Source: Porpolomopsis calyptriformis
Taxonomy: Eukaryota; Basidiomycota; Agaricomycetes; Agaricales; Hygrophoraceae
Reading direction: 5' to 3'
Length of the DNA: 64,000 bases
Assembly: GCA_951640195.1 (NCBI GenBank)
Contig: OX621173.1
Coordinates: 413,780 to 477,779 of the forward strand
Made by a program: the position numbers and the translations under genes. The notes below the pieces were generated by a model that was given only the letters and a program-made list of their open reading frames with translations, did not search any database and was not told the origin of the DNA. Shown piece by piece: positions 42,545 through 55,098 of this stretch; positions within the stretch are counted from its first letter, which is position 1; the number at the start of each line of letters is the position of its first letter.

Positions 42545-44828
42545 CACAAAGTAGCTAACAAGAATGTCAATGAATTGCAACCACTAGTAAAAGGAATAAC
42601 TCACTGCAGTGACTGCTAATGCAATGAATTCTACAGGCACTTTGTGTTTGAACTTCTCAGGGAATAATTTTGCAAGACACTTTCTTCCAGTGTAAAGAAA
42701 GCTGATAACAAGCTCTTCCAAGGCTTTGTGAGAAAAATTGCTAGTCCAGTTCTGGTAAAAGAGTTAGTGATATAATCAAAAGAAAATAGACCAATTACCT
42801 CATTGTTTACTAGGCCTTTATGAAATGCGCTATCTGTTAGGAGTTCCTTTACCTGAGATTTGATATTACTGTAGTATTCAAGTTACCTATCAGTATCCTC
42901 CATGTTTAGGAAAAGGTCATAAAATGCCTGGACTGATTGACAGGTGCAGTCCTTGAGCTTGCCTTGATGAGCAGTGCTAGTCTTATGGATCTGAGTGAAA
43001 AACAATATGTATTGTAGAATAGACATGATAAATAACATACCAATTGAGCCATCTCTTTCATATATTTGGAATAGCACTTTAAATTCAACAGACTTTGAGT
43101 GCACAATTACTGCAGGTGAATGAAACCATACTGTCTTCAATGAACTATCCTGCAGCTTTGTGTTCCATGAGTGTACTTGTAAGGTATGCAGTAGCTATCA
43201 GAAGGTTTTCTTCTGTAGAGGTAAAGCCATGTTTCATAAAGATTGCCAATACATAGGTATCCTTGGCCTTTTCGAGGACATCCTTCCACTGCAATAGGTA
43301 AAATTGAAGCTGGGTGGGATTAGACTTGCTGGGACAATATGGTTTTCTTGGAATAACACCTAGCTCAGGGCAGACTATTATTTCTATCTCTATCAATCAC
43401 TGTCATCTGCAATCTGACCTGGATTGTCAGATTCATTGTTGGAGTCCTGCTCAGCACTACCATCAATATCACCATTGACATATTCATAGTAACCAGACTG
43501 GGCATTTGCACATCCCTTGAGGCATTTAGGGTCTGGGACATGTGTGGGCTAGTTGCATTTATGATGAGCTTGAAGTATGTCAAATGAATCATTGTTGGAA
43601 TGCTGAGAGAGCAAGTGAGAATTGAAGTTAGAATGAGAGTAATACTTGCCATGTCAACCCATGTGAGAATGTTGTCTCTCTGAGCTGGAAGATTCCATGA
43701 ACTGGTTAATAGAACTGAGTATTGAATGAAGATATCACAGACCTTTGTAGTTAGATACCTTTGTGGGTCAGTGGAGATGGGCTATAGTATTCCTGTCATC
43801 CTCATCAGGTAAGATCTTGTCAATAGGGGGTTCTTCGCCAACACTGGTAGGGGCATCATATGAAGGGGAACTATCTTCAGAATCAGCATTCCTGCTACAG
43901 AAATATCTTGAGCATTATTTCAACTGATAAATGTAACATACTGTAAAGCATTCACTATGTCTTTGGAGTCCTTATGTCTATGGTTATTGTCTTCATTGTC
44001 TTCACCATCATTATCTTCATCTAGTGAATTACTTTCCATCCTGCCATTGGAACTACTGTTATCATCCTGGAACTTGAAGTTAGCAATCTATTCTTAGTGT
44101 GCTTTAGATTTTTCAGAGCACTCCTGGGCTTTCCTCATGGGGGTTGCTAATGTTCTGAGCTGCTGTGCAGAGATAGCAAATAACTTGGGGTCAATAACAG
44201 AAGACATTGTAACTAATGAATTTATGGTAAGTGTTATTTTGGCTCTGGATGTAAAAAGAACATGAGTTGTCCTTCAATCAGTAACTTGATGAAGATAACT
44301 GGCCTTGGCTGCACATCTGTGTAACCAAACTGAGAACCTGGAGCCATGAACTACATTGCTGGTTTGTGAACATGTGAGACATCATGAGAGAATGAGACCT
44401 GTTTGTGGGATAGGGGTGCTTGCATTGTTTTTCTGGTATTCTTGGGCTGTATCCTGTCAGAATGCTTATCTGCTTGAAGCATTGACTAACCTTTGCTTTC
44501 TGAGACTTTGATGAAGGTGGCACTATTGGGTTCAAAGGTGCTGAGTCCAGAATTTCAGCAGAGGTCTTCTTGGCATGCTTTTTGGGATTTGAATCATATA
44601 TGGCATTGGCAACCTTTTCAAGTCAGCTGATAGCACCTCCTTTGCCTTGGTTATGGTAATAGGGTCAGCCCGATGGAACATTCTCTGTGAATGTAAATGT
44701 ATTGAAGATAATTAACAAATCAATTGGTCAGTACCTTTGTTAGTCTTATTGAATAGTGAATTTACATCACCAGATACTGTTGGGTCATTATCAGGAGTTT
44801 TATGCTTCCTTGAGTGATTGTTGGACAT
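42545..44828 (-). pseudogene. DUF6532-like gene, decayed
   Basis: Minus strand. ATG at 44828: MSNNHSRKHKTPDNDPTVSG, then a GTACTG...CACAG intron, KKHAKKTSAEILDSAPLNPI, an acidic disordered part (SLDEDNDGEDNEDNN) and GYYEYVNGDIDGSAEQDSNN. The folded part follows: PTQLQFYLLQWKDVLEKAKD (43145-43396), KTSTAHQGKLKDCTCQSVQA and QVKELLTDSAFHKGLVNNE, and FSHKALEELVISFLYTGRKC with LFPEKFKHKVPVEFIALAVT (near 42610-42730). This order (WxxVLxxAK; R/K-T-x-GKLKD; HPALExLIxxFFY; FPExF...VPxxxIALAxTA) is what I know of DUF6532 proteins of Agaricomycetes. Function unknown. Stops at several sites indicate decay. Confidence 0.65.
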
Positions 44829-45078
44829 CTCAAAACTTTTTGTATATAGGGGTTGAAGTTGAAAACTTGGAGTTGGAGGAAAAAAAGAAGAGCCTGAATA
44901 AATAGTCCTATTAATAACCCTAAATATTATTAAAAAAGGCAACTTGTGGAAAGGACACACTGCCTCCTCAGTAACAGGTGTGTGCCTTACTGCATAGTTG
45001 CCATTGTAAGCTTCAAAGACAATCTTGAACCAACATGCAACCTTCTGCTAATAGAGTTAGGATGTTACAGTGTGTGTA

Positions 45079-45377
45079 TATCAGGACCTGAGCTTGCTGT
45101 GGTCTCAAGGCCTGACTGAGGACAAAGTTACTGATGGAGATAAAGAGTGGATTGAGCATGAGGTTGTCACAAATACCAAGGTCAAGTATGTAGACAAGTA
45201 AGTCAGAAACTGGAGAAACAGGGGTAGGTACTGTCTTATATAGTAATGGACAAATAGGGGTGGTTACATCACATGTGCTGGGTTGGAGTATCTAGGGTGA
45301 TTAGGCCTAAGACATGATAAGACATGATAAGACCTTATAAGGGAAGGGAGTGAAAATGGAAAATAATAGTCCTGACA
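45079..45377 (+). mobile_element. Solo LTR (TGTTAGGACC family), copy 2
   Basis: TATCAGGACCTGAG...CCTGACA, 299 bp, with GTGTA on both sides (45074-45078, 45378-45382); the first base pair TG has become TA. It lies in or next to an intron of the decayed minus-strand gene. Confidence 0.88.
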
Positions 45378-45911
45378 GTGTAGGAATTATAAAAAATGTA
45401 GCAGGAGAATTGATGCCATGATAATTTATTGTCCAATCCCTTAGCTCATTAGCAATACACCCAACATACAGATACATGGGAGCAGAGAAAAGGATGAGAA
45501 TTTATCAGTCTAATAGCACCTTAAGTTTCAATCTGTGCTCCTCATCCTAGGCTAAGAGTTTATCTGCATGCAGGATAAAGTTGTTATAACATTAGACAAA
45601 AGAAATCACTCACTCCCAAAGACTTCAATGCAGACAGCATCTGAGGGACAAGGGGTGACATCATAACTATGGGTCTTCATTTTATCTATGATTTCATTCT
45701 CCCAAAGAGTTGTGTTATATAGCTTCTGCTATACTCTTTTTGCCTAACAATGGTTAAGCTGAATGTGGTAGAAGTTTTCTCTCAAACAAAGCAGAATCAG
45801 GTCTTTCTGTAGTTGGTAGATGGTTCTTTTGGTAGTAACAATTACAAGAAGACACTTCACCTCTTCTAGTATCTTAAAATCAAAATCAATAGAAGTATCC
45901 TGTTAGACCAC

Positions 45912-47603
45912 TGTCACAACTGTAGTTGCAAGTCTTTTCATTAATCACAAGGCAAGCCTTGGAGCTTAATAAATCTAAGAGGATATAGAAAAAGGTTCAG
46001 ACAGGAACGTCTTCATAAAGGGTGATGATTCCTTCACTGTGAAGTTTGACTTCTACAAAGAAGTTCTGTTGTGGGTTAAATCTGTTACATGCCTCTGCTG
46101 AGAGTTTAGGGAATATAGGCATGAACAGTTGGCTCAATGGTTTCAAGCTTTGTGTTTCTCTTTCCTTGTTCTGATAGAAAGGAAGTCTGATGATTCTGAT
46201 TGCGTTTGTACTACTACAAGTAATCTCACAGGAGGATGAAGTGATGATCCGCTTTGCCCTCAGGGTTTATATAGTATTTCTAAAATAGGAGTCATTATGA
46301 GTCAGCCTCCACAGTCACCCCATTTTCTATTGTTCACAGCCTCCAGTTTAAGGTTTGCCATTGTTCCTAGTCATGCTGTGTAAGACTGTGTGCTTCTGAT
46401 GACTCAACTCTATTGAGTATAGCCTTCCACAGCACTGGCTGTGTTATCTCATGACTGGTTCCTATTGTTCTTCTAGTTATGAGATTGCCATTATTGCTAT
46501 TTCTTGTCCGGCATATCAGGTTTCTCTTCTTTGACTGAGGAAGCTCCTTTTGGTCCTTCCTTTGTATGTGAGCATGTGGGGTTGTATCCCTATGCTTCAG
46601 TTCAATCCTCATCAATCATCATAACTCCCCCCTACCAGGCTACCACATCCAATTCTTCAAGCAGTCTAGGGTGGTGCACTGTACTGCCCCTGTCTTTCTT
46701 GATTGCAATTCCTTTCACTATTATCTCCAGTGTATTCCTTCTGACACTAATCTCTGTTGGTCATCCTTTTCCTGTGTTGCTTGCAGTGGCAAGCACAAAG
46801 TCAAGAAGTGTCCATATGTTCACTGGCCAATCCAGCATGCTTGTGGTTTAATAGAGGATCTGCTTGGTGAGTACCTTGTTTTGTTTTTATCAGTCTGTGT
46901 TTGTTGATAACAGGCTTTCCCTTTCTTAACTTAGGATGATGACACCCCTCCCCCTACTTCCTAGCTCCCTTTGTAGGAGTAGGTTAATTGGGGGTCTGAT
47001 AAGTGGGCTGACTCTCTTCCTTCTATTAAGAAGGAGCCAGTCAACTGGGCTGTCAGTCCCCCCTTCTGTCCTTGGACCCCTAGTCCATTAAGTTCTTTGT
47101 CTAGTAGTAAGCTCTAAACTCTCTTGCTCTCTTCATGATTGTTGACTCCTTATTCCTTAGTTGAAGATTTGTCGATGTCATTGACCAATGTCAACATCAA
47201 GATTGAGGATGAGGAGGTTCCTCCCAGTTTGTTGTGGAGTCCTACTAATGATTGGCTAGGTGAGGAGGTGAGAAAGATTGCAATGTGTTTTGTAGAGGGG
47301 AAGGCTACTAAGTTGCAGGCCTCTGGTGGAGATACTAATGGGGCAATCTATTGGGGAAATAAGTTGGCCACATTAGATAGTCAAATAGTCTCAAGTTTTG
47401 TAGAGTTTTTGAGGGATAGTATGGTGCAGGAGATTGCTAAGATGGACTAGTTTAAATAGCTTAATCAGACATGGACTCCCCTTTGTACAAATAGTCTCTG
47501 CTGCCAATACAGACAGCCACCTCCAGAGAGAAAAGGTGTGAAAACAAGGAAAGGCAAAGAAAAGAGTGGAATTTTTAACAGAGTGAATGCCAATTTCATG
47601 ACA
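45912..47603 (+). mobile_element. E1.7 element, copy D
   Basis: 1692 bp, TGTCACAACTG...TTCATGACA, flanked by the perfect duplication ACCAC (45907-45911, 47604-47608). It interrupts the decayed minus-strand gene. The zinc-knuckle gene has lost its ATG (ATA) and its TATA box, but the CX2CX3HX4C segment (CVACSGKHKVKKC) and the last exon (47139-47450, ending KMD-TAG) remain open. The outward ORF again begins MPIFPKLSAEACNRF at the left. Poorer in CpG than copy C, so likely older or more heavily mutated. Confidence 0.95.
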
Positions 47604-47730
47604 ACCACATCAGCAGAGACAATGAATATGAGGTTAGCTGAAGTACACCTACAGAAGCTGAATCTGAATCATCAGATTGAGTTTGGGGTGGAATATGTGA
47701 GCTGGAGTTATCTTGGGTGTTCATAGTTTA

Positions 47731-48709
47731 CAGATCAGATTGTCATTGATAATGAATGTTCAATGTTCCCAAATATATTCACAAGTCACATCTACTTCAA
47801 AACTATGCCTTATTGTCTATGGTGCAATAGGAAATTCAAGTCCAGTGGACACATTCAAAGTCATATGAACCAACTGCACAGTTCCTGCCAGCTGTTAGGT
47901 CTGAAGTTTCAGAGTTGATATTGGAGGTTAGAGATGTGTGAATGTAGGACTTGGTTGATATTCTGTCTACATATACAGGAAAAAATGTGCTACTTATATA
48001 CCTGCTAGATAATTATATCTAAGACATGATGATAATAGAGTGTATTATAAGTAAGACACATGTGAAAAGTCCAGAGTCTTCAGAGTTGTCAGAGTCTTCA
48101 GAACTGGGATGTAACACCAGCTTTATATGGACAAGATGGTCAGGATCTCAATATCTCTTAGGCCATCTGGTATCCAAGGGTTGCAGCAACATGAACCTAT
48201 GTATGACCCAACTGCCCTTGAATTCATAGATATAGATGTGGTTGACAACTCTGTATGCAAAACTGAGCTTGCAATGATGGGTACACAACATGATAAAAGA
48301 CATGGGTAAAATTGCACAGAGGGTGATTGTACATACAGCACAGCCACATGTTTGTGCACTAGCACTAATCTGGTCTGTTATCCTAAATTACTCAGGATAA
48401 GGTGTAATACTACAAATCTATGTGCTCCAGGTAGGCTCCAAGGTGGGTCTGCTCCCACCCATATCCATTTAGCCTTACAAGGCTTGTTATTCCAACCAGT
48501 GTTGGCAAGGACAGTGGGATAACAAGTGGAATGGGAAATGACAAATATAGTTTACCATATGGGATTATACAAGTTCAGGTTGTGGGCATGGCATTCTGAT
48601 AAATTTGGCTTACTTCTTATACATGTAGCCTCAAGGCTGCTGCATGTGTACCTAACCTTTTCATATATGTAAAACTATTATGAGTAATACATTTTCATCC
48701 CCCCTTATT
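47731..48709. other. No gene clearly supported
   Basis: One plus-strand frame at 48127-48309 (QQHEPMYDPTALEFIDIDVV) looks protein-like and could be a relic exon. The rest shows no clear coding. Confidence 0.3.
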
Positions 48710-51700
48710 ATAAGCAAATGAAAATGGTGGTGAAGGCTCTTCCTTGACCACCCAGGCCTTAGCAGTAAACCTCTGGCACAAGAGGCTTTCTATGATCCAT
48801 CCACAAAGGCACCAAAGGCCAAGGTTGCATGTATTCAATGCTGGAATGCTAGATTGGCAGCAGAATGAGCTAGAGATGATGCTGAGATTCACAAAGGAAA
48901 GAGAATAGCAGCTTGAGAGCAAGGTGTTATTGAAGCATGGTGTATGTTGGTTAAACTCTAATCACAAGCATATGAGACATCTAACTAATGCATCTAGTAT
49001 GGGCTATGTTAAAGGATAACTCCAGTGTTGAATTTATACAAGGGCGCAGTGAGAACATCCTTCATCACCTTCACAAATGCAGTAATCAACCTAGTTTGAT
49101 ATGTCAAAATGCCTGCAATGAATGTATAGCCTGTGGATGGCTTCAAGTAACACCTTCATGCATTCAAGCACCTTGCCACATGTTTGTGGAAATGCCCAAT
49201 CAGCCCTATACTAGCCCAGTGTTCAATACTGTGCAAATACTAGCCCAAACTAATCAACTAATTGTTACAAGCACCCCTGGCTTATCAACATCACAATTTG
49301 CAACACACATACCAGCATCTTTTAACCACTCATTCCTTCAATCAAATATGCCATCCCCACTCATCCTTGATTATGCTATTCAGGCTTGTGCACCTAGCCC
49401 AGCCTTATCTCTTGCACCATCTGATATATCCTCATATTGCCTATTAAAATGACCTCACGTTCTTACTCAAACCTCTAGCTCATGAAATGAAAGCCAACTT
49501 AATTCTCCTACATCAATAGCCTAGACATCTGGGTATCAGGCCTGCTTTGCTACTTGTGTGGCCTGGTTAACTGCTTCTTGTGGATTTCCATTCCAATGGG
49601 TTAACAACCCTGAATGGATTGCATTTTGTAATGAGTTTATCCCTAGAGCTACACACATTAACTGCTGAAGTCTAGCAAACAAGTATATTCCTGCTGAGGT
49701 CAAGAAATTTTGTGAAGCCACTATCACTTGTATGAAAGGCTTGGAAGTTACAATCCAGTGTGATGGTTGGCCTGGTGTTAATTTCCACCACTATTTAGCC
49801 TTTATAGTGATGACTGCATCTTATGAGGTAAGTCTAGTTTTGTTATTGTAAAATGTTAGCTTAGGCAGTTATTATAGGATAGGTTTACAGTATTCGTGTT
49901 CATGATACATCATTAGAATGCAAAACTGCAGAGAATCTTCTAAAGGTTATGATCGATGTAAAAGAGGAGTTGGAGAAGGTTTGGGGTGCAATTGTTGTTG
50001 CAATCACATCTGATGCATCAGGAGAGTCTCAGAAAGCTCAGAAAATGGCTGCAACAATGATGCCAGAACTTGTTACTCCCAATTGCTATGCACATCAGGT
50101 GAGAATGATCAATGACATACACACTCTTAAATAATTTATTATTAACAAGATCAACCTTATCATTGGAGATTACTTCAAATGCACAATTTTGGTCCTTATC
50201 GCATTTTCAAATCAAGCAAATGACTTAATTTCATGGCTTTGCAGCAAGACACAGGTTCTTGGCTTGATCTGAGATGTTCAGGTTGCATTGAATCAAGCTA
50301 ATCACCTATCACCCAGTCATGTTCTCTCTATGATCCATGCTATAATATCATGCAGGACTGCTCATTGCCTCACTTACAAATGACTTCTTGACTTGAAGTG
50401 GGTTCTAGAAATAACAATTCAACAAGATACTCTCTGTCCAGTAGATGAGCAGATTCTCATCTCAGGTGATTCAAAAGCAAAGGTGAAAGCTTGAAACATG
50501 ATTCAGATTATAGACAATCCCATATTTTGGAACTCAATTGCAAAGTAAGTGTGTATATTATAGTGCAATAAATAGATACTTATCTCACAAGCAGGGTCAA
50601 AATGCATCTGGAACCCCTTGCTCTTACAGCATACACAACACAAACAGCCCACTGTCAGCTAGATCAAGTACTTCTTACATTTGGACTACTTTATCGTGAA
50701 TACCAGCAACTTCTTGACCAAGATCCTGACAGCTGAGAGCCTCTTCAAGCTATTCTCAACAGTCTGGAGAAATGATGGGCAAAATGTGATCAAGATGTAT
50801 TCATTACAGCACTAATCCTAAATCCAATATATAAGGCTACACCCCTTGCAAAGATTTCGGCATTCAACAATGTAGGGATTTTTGCCCTTCTTACCTGATT
50901 GTGGACTCACTTCTTTCACATATCCCCACCATCAGGTCTATTCCAAGAGTTCATGGATTATCTAGGGGATACAGGTTCATATGGAAACTTTAGCATCTGG
51001 GTAGTAAGTATTGAAAATGAAGCAGAAATGAAGGTACGCCATTTCAAACTTCAGTTGGGTAATCACCAAACCCTTGTTCTAGAATGAGTCTCCTAACCCT
51101 CTCAAGATGTTTGAGGGTATGGCATTTAGAGATGAGATTTCACCATTATGCAAACTTGCCTAGTAGGTTCTCTCAATCTGTGCAAACTCAGCCTCCTGCA
51201 AGCAGCTGTTCAGTATGTTTGGCCTCATTCTCACTCAGTTGTGTTCTCGTCTATGTATAAAAGCTATATCGGACCTAGCTGAACTTCGACTTCACCTGTG
51301 TGATAAACATTTGCATCAAGGTTCCATTAAATCTCACTTATAGTGCAAGATAATAACACTATTTACAGATGAATATGAAACAACCCTACCCAAACCACCC
51401 ACTATAAACAACCTGACCAAGATAACCCTGGGCCCACCAAAACATCACCCTTAAACCCCTCAGACAAATATTCTTTCACAGCTATGACTCACAACTTCAT
51501 ACAGCAAGTCAATGATGATGATGATCTGGAAGGGAGTCATACTGATAAGCACGAGTCCATCAAACTCAAGATTGCACACCTGTTCAACTTTTCAAATGCT
51601 TATTGGGCTGAAAATCTCAAGCACTTCACATTCCGAGGCCTAAATGAAGAGCTGGAATTATATGAGTTAGTTAAGTCTAGCAGTGCTGGAGATGAGTTGG

Positions 51701-51744
51701 CAGGGCCTGAGATAGATGAAATGGGTGAGGCATTACTTTTGTAG
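48710..51744 (+). pseudogene. hAT-type transposase, decayed, with introns
   Basis: Plus strand. An N-terminal BED-like part (KAPKAKVACIQCWNARLAAE; FIQGRSENILHHLHKCSNQP at about 49030-49090) precedes the core: VTIQCDGWPGVNFHHYLAFI (first catalytic Asp), VHDTSLECKTAENLLKVMID, VVAITSDASGESQKAQKMAA (second Asp), CYAHQ, INLIIGDYF, ISCRTAHCLTYK, HLEPLALTAYTTQTAHCQLD, WAKCDQDVFITALILNPIYK. The C-terminal tail (51484-51744) reads KHESIKLKIAHLFNFSNAYW and ELELYELVKSS. Short introns are likely at about 49829-49890 and 50099-50145. Many TGA/TAG/TAA stops. Terminal inverted repeats and the 8-bp duplication were not found. The family call rests on the ordered motifs. Confidence 0.85.
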
Positions 51745-51959
51745 GTATAGATTTGCCTCAATAACAAGCAGATTCTTGAGTTTCATGATTGAGCATGGTG
51801 ACCACAATGATGTGGGAAGTGGTTTCTTATTGTACTTTGCATGTGACTTGACACAACACCATTTGCATACCATTTTGGGAGTGCCAAAGCAAAATGGCTG
51901 TAACTTGCTCAGTTCTTATCATATCACCTAGCGCTTTTAAATTTGGAGTCCCACCATCA

Positions 51960-52800
51960 CCCTTGAGGTGCAGGCGCAATTAGGGATCCTAATTCCGCGT
52001 TTTAGATTTTTTAATTTTTCACATTAGACCCCAATCACTGAAGCGGCCTTGCAGGTGCTGGAGGCCATGTACGGCCGTAAAAATGTGCATACACCCTCCC
52101 TTATATACCTTCTAAGTGCTCGCAAACTTATACATGCCAGGGGTCACTAATTCGCAAGTACCGATCATTATCTATAACCTCCGCAATCAACAACACTCAA
52201 TCCTCCCTGCAACACCTACAGGACCTGTCGCTTCCACTTTGAACCACATTCTGGACCATATCACCTCTGCAGTGCAGTCAAAAAGCTTAACCCCCTCTAG
52301 GTGTTGCATCATGTCTGGTGCAATTCGTCACAATGAGCATGTGCATCCAATCTTTCTAGTTTGATGGGAAACTCATCAGGTAAGGCAAGATTGCCCCTGG
52401 AGATGTTATGTCCATCTTTTGGGCATGCTTGATCACGACCAGTAGCTTGCAGATGTGCATCCTACAAGTATTACCTCAACTAAAGGTAAATCTGCGGCAG
52501 CGCCCCTCCCCAGCCCAGTCGATGCTCCCTCCCCACCTTAGTTGATGCTCCCTCCTCAGCTTAGTTGACACTCCCTCCTCGCCTACCCCTCACACCCATC
52601 CATTCTGGTTCTTGAGAATGTATCCCTCAACCCCTGCACACGAGACAACTTTCATCATCAGCAGTCTGGATCTGCGAAGTTGACAGATGAATACGGCACA
52701 ATCCAACTCACCATCATTATGGTCATCGTTGCCACCTTATTTGCAGGCTTACACCCCCAGTTTTGATTATGGGTCTTAACTTCCATTGATTATACCAGGC
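51960..52800 (+). pseudogene. Decayed exons of an unknown gene, probably the Pumilio-type gene's N-terminal part
   Basis: Pieces such as AALQVLEAMYGRKNVHTPSL (52040-52100), PIIIYNLRNQQHSILPATPT (52155-52215) and YPSHPSILVLENVSLNP occur in varying frames with stops. They lie directly upstream of Pumilio repeats and have the Ser/Pro-rich character of such N-termini, but no conserved motif is visible. The base composition is richer in G+C than the neighbours. Confidence 0.35.
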
Positions 52801-53753
52801 ACAGTATCAACCTCCAGGCTATGAGTAAAGCCTTCGTACTATGCGACATGATGGTGTTGATCCATCTATGGCTCTTCCAAGCGCCATACTTGATGAATTC
52901 CAGACTAATAGGATGCGCAAATGGGGCTTACGGGTAAGCTGTTTATAAGTATACTGTGGCTTCATTCAACTTACTGATAACCTGCACGGGACATATTCGG
53001 CTACGTTGTTGGATTCAGTGGTAATCAACATGGTTCTCCCTTCATTCAGCAGAAGCTAGAAAGTGCTACTAGTGAAGAGAAGCAGAGAGTTTCCGACGAA
53101 ATCATACCAGATACCGCAACTAATCCAAAGATGTTTTTGGTAACTATGTACATATTGGTGCACCCGGTATTGATCTTATCTTACCATAGGTTGCCCAAAA
53201 GTTATTCGAACATGGAACACAGGTGCAAAAAATGATTTTGGCACATACCATGGAATGTCGCGTTCCCTCACTCTCTCTAAATGTATAGCTGTCGGGTAGT
53301 CCAAAAGGTGTTCAATGGATTGGTCATCTCGCTTTGCCTTTTCCTGATAGTTTCATTAGGTGGTTGAATATATCCTACCCAACCAGTAAAGCGCTTTTAT
53401 CAAAGAGCTCGAACACTATGTTCTCAAATGTCTCAAGGATGCCAATGGGAATCATGTATGACTGCTTGCCCAAATATTCATTCAGTCATCCCGCTCACAT
53501 TAACTCAAGGTCATACAAAAGCTAATTGAATGACAATCCATCCTCGAACACAGGCAAATGCTGCCAATGGCTCACCACAAGTTTGTGTTGAACATCTGCA
53601 AAATGCCCCTCGTAACTGGGGATCCTGAAAACTGTCAAATCCTGATCAATGAGATCATAACGCCAAAGCCAGGATTGAGTCCAAAGGTGGATGCATCACT
53701 GGTGCATGTGAGAATGATCTACCTTGTCATGCATCCCCCAATTGGTCAATAGA
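52800..53753 (+). pseudogene. Pumilio (PUF) RNA-binding protein relic
   Basis: Plus-strand repeats in PUF order: [20 protein letters not shown] followed by [19 protein letters not shown] (52990-53110), VFGNYV then an intron (GTACAT...CCATAG) and [20 protein letters not shown] (53130-53260), FIKELEHYVLKCLKDANGNH (53400-53455), and HHKFVLNICKMPLVTGDPEN with INEIITPKPG (53565-53680). Family: eight 36-residue repeats, each reading one RNA base. Here several repeats are missing or frameshifted and stops occur, so it is a non-functional copy. It may be a fragment captured by a transposon or a duplicated host gene. Confidence 0.8.
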
Positions 53754-53900
53754 GGTTCAGAATGAGATAGGCTTACATGTAGATTCACGTAGGACACAAT
53801 TTTACTTTGATTGAGGAGTATGAGACACGCTCGAGTGCCTGAGAGTTAGTCAGCCATCTGATTAGGTATTATCAACACTCAACGTGAATGATCACCATCC

Positions 53901-55098
53901 ATGGGTCAAGGTAAGGCAATCTCAGAACCTGTCCAATGGATCATCCTGCGCCTCAGTGAAACAATGTCTATCCAAGATGTTTGCATGTATACTGATGTCA
54001 GTCAGTGCACTGTGGAACAGATTCTTGCTCACTTTGAGAAAACTGGCGAAATCATGGGCAAGAAGAAATCAGATGTCCCTGTCTCTTATGGGCTTTGTGA
54101 TTATGATGTTCAGGTGTGATGAACATATATATTTCAGAATCTCATATATTTCTAAACACTATTGTCACCAAGCATATGTTCAAGACTGTTGGTGAAAAAC
54201 CAGACATTTTTCTGGATGAACTGCACTTTGAACTAGAAGCAACATGTGGGGTAGCAGTATCTCTTTCAACAGTATGGAGATCACTTCACAGGGGGGGTTA
54301 CACATTGAAGAAAGTACGTTTATATTTCATCTTATTTTTTTATATTACTGATTTCATATTCACTCTAGATGACGCGTCTTGCAATTGAGCGAAGTGAGGA
54401 GAAATGGGCTGTCTTCAAAGCCCACATTGGAACCTACACACCAGACCAGCTGGTCTTCATAGATGAGAGTGCTGTAGACCATCGCACAACTTATTGGGGG
54501 AGAGCATGGGCAATCTGTGGAAAGACAGCATCTCACAAAGCTTTTTTTATTCGTGGTCGATGGTATGTTTGTATAATTCTCATATATGATTTCTGATCCC
54601 TGTTCTCTCTGAAAGATTCTCCATCTTACCCGCAATATCTCTTTATGATGGAATCATATATTGCGATATCATTGAAGGGTCCTTCAATGCAGAACTTTTT
54701 GCCATGTTTATCTCTCATCTTCTCGATAACATGCAGCCATTTCCAGCCCCAAATTCAGTCCTCATCATGGATAACTGCTGGATCCACAAGTCTCCACAAA
54801 TTTTGGAGATGATCATTTTACGGTAAGTCTCTACAAACACCCACTTGCTGGTACTAACTCTGTGTTTCAATTTAGAGGAATGCACTATGAATTTCTGCCC
54901 CCATACTCACCAGATTACAACCCCATCGAGCTGGCCTTCTCTGCCATGAAATACTACCTTCGCTGCAATAGTGAATACATTCGATTTGCGATGACTGAGC
55001 TTCCACCACCTGAGATTATCTGTAGTCTACTGGAGGCACTGTACGAGAGCACTATGGAGGATATCTTTGGATGGTATAGACATTGTGGGTATGTGTAA
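53901..55098 (+). CDS. DDE_3-type (Tc1/pogo-like) transposase gene with four introns
   Basis: Exons about 53901-54113, 54173-54313, 54369-54562, 54616-54821 and 54876-55098. N-terminal helix-turn-helix region (VQWIILRLSETMSIQDVCMY), linker KPDIFLDELHFELEATCGVA, then the catalytic domain: first Asp in QLVFIDESAVDHRT, second in SVLIMDNCWIHKS, Glu in LPPYSPDYNPIELAFSAMKY. Introns have GT...AG ends, and the first has a CTAAAC branch-like site. At the exon 3/4 junction the joined codon would be TGA, possibly a mutated CGA, so the copy may be recently inactivated or the splice site differs. No terminal inverted repeats or TA duplication were seen, which with the introns suggests a resident gene rather than an active Tc1-like element. 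Confidence 0.75.

Larger units (their letters stand above)
44945..47730 (-). pseudogene. Unknown multi-exon gene, interrupted by E1.7 copy D and a solo LTR
   Basis: Minus-strand exon-like pieces in order: SSSHIPPQTQSDDSDSASVG (47620-47720), then beyond E1.7 KILEEVKCLLVIVTTKRTIY and LQKDLILLCLRENFYHIQLN with KLYNTTLWENEIIDKMKTHS and DVTPCPSDAVCIEVFG followed by a GTGAGT donor (45620-45900); NFILHADKLLA and CIANELRDWTINYHGINSPA (45395-45600); past the solo LTR, VACWFKIVFEAYNGNYAVRH with TPVTEEAVCPFHKL (44945-45045). Single stops in between. I do not recognise it. It could be the upstream half of the DUF6532-like gene, or a separate gene. Confidence 0.45.

Noticed and set aside
48497..48510. CAGTGTTGGCAAGG as the left terminal inverted repeat of the hAT element
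   Set aside because: It resembles hAT ends, but no matching right end or 8-bp duplication was found past 51744.
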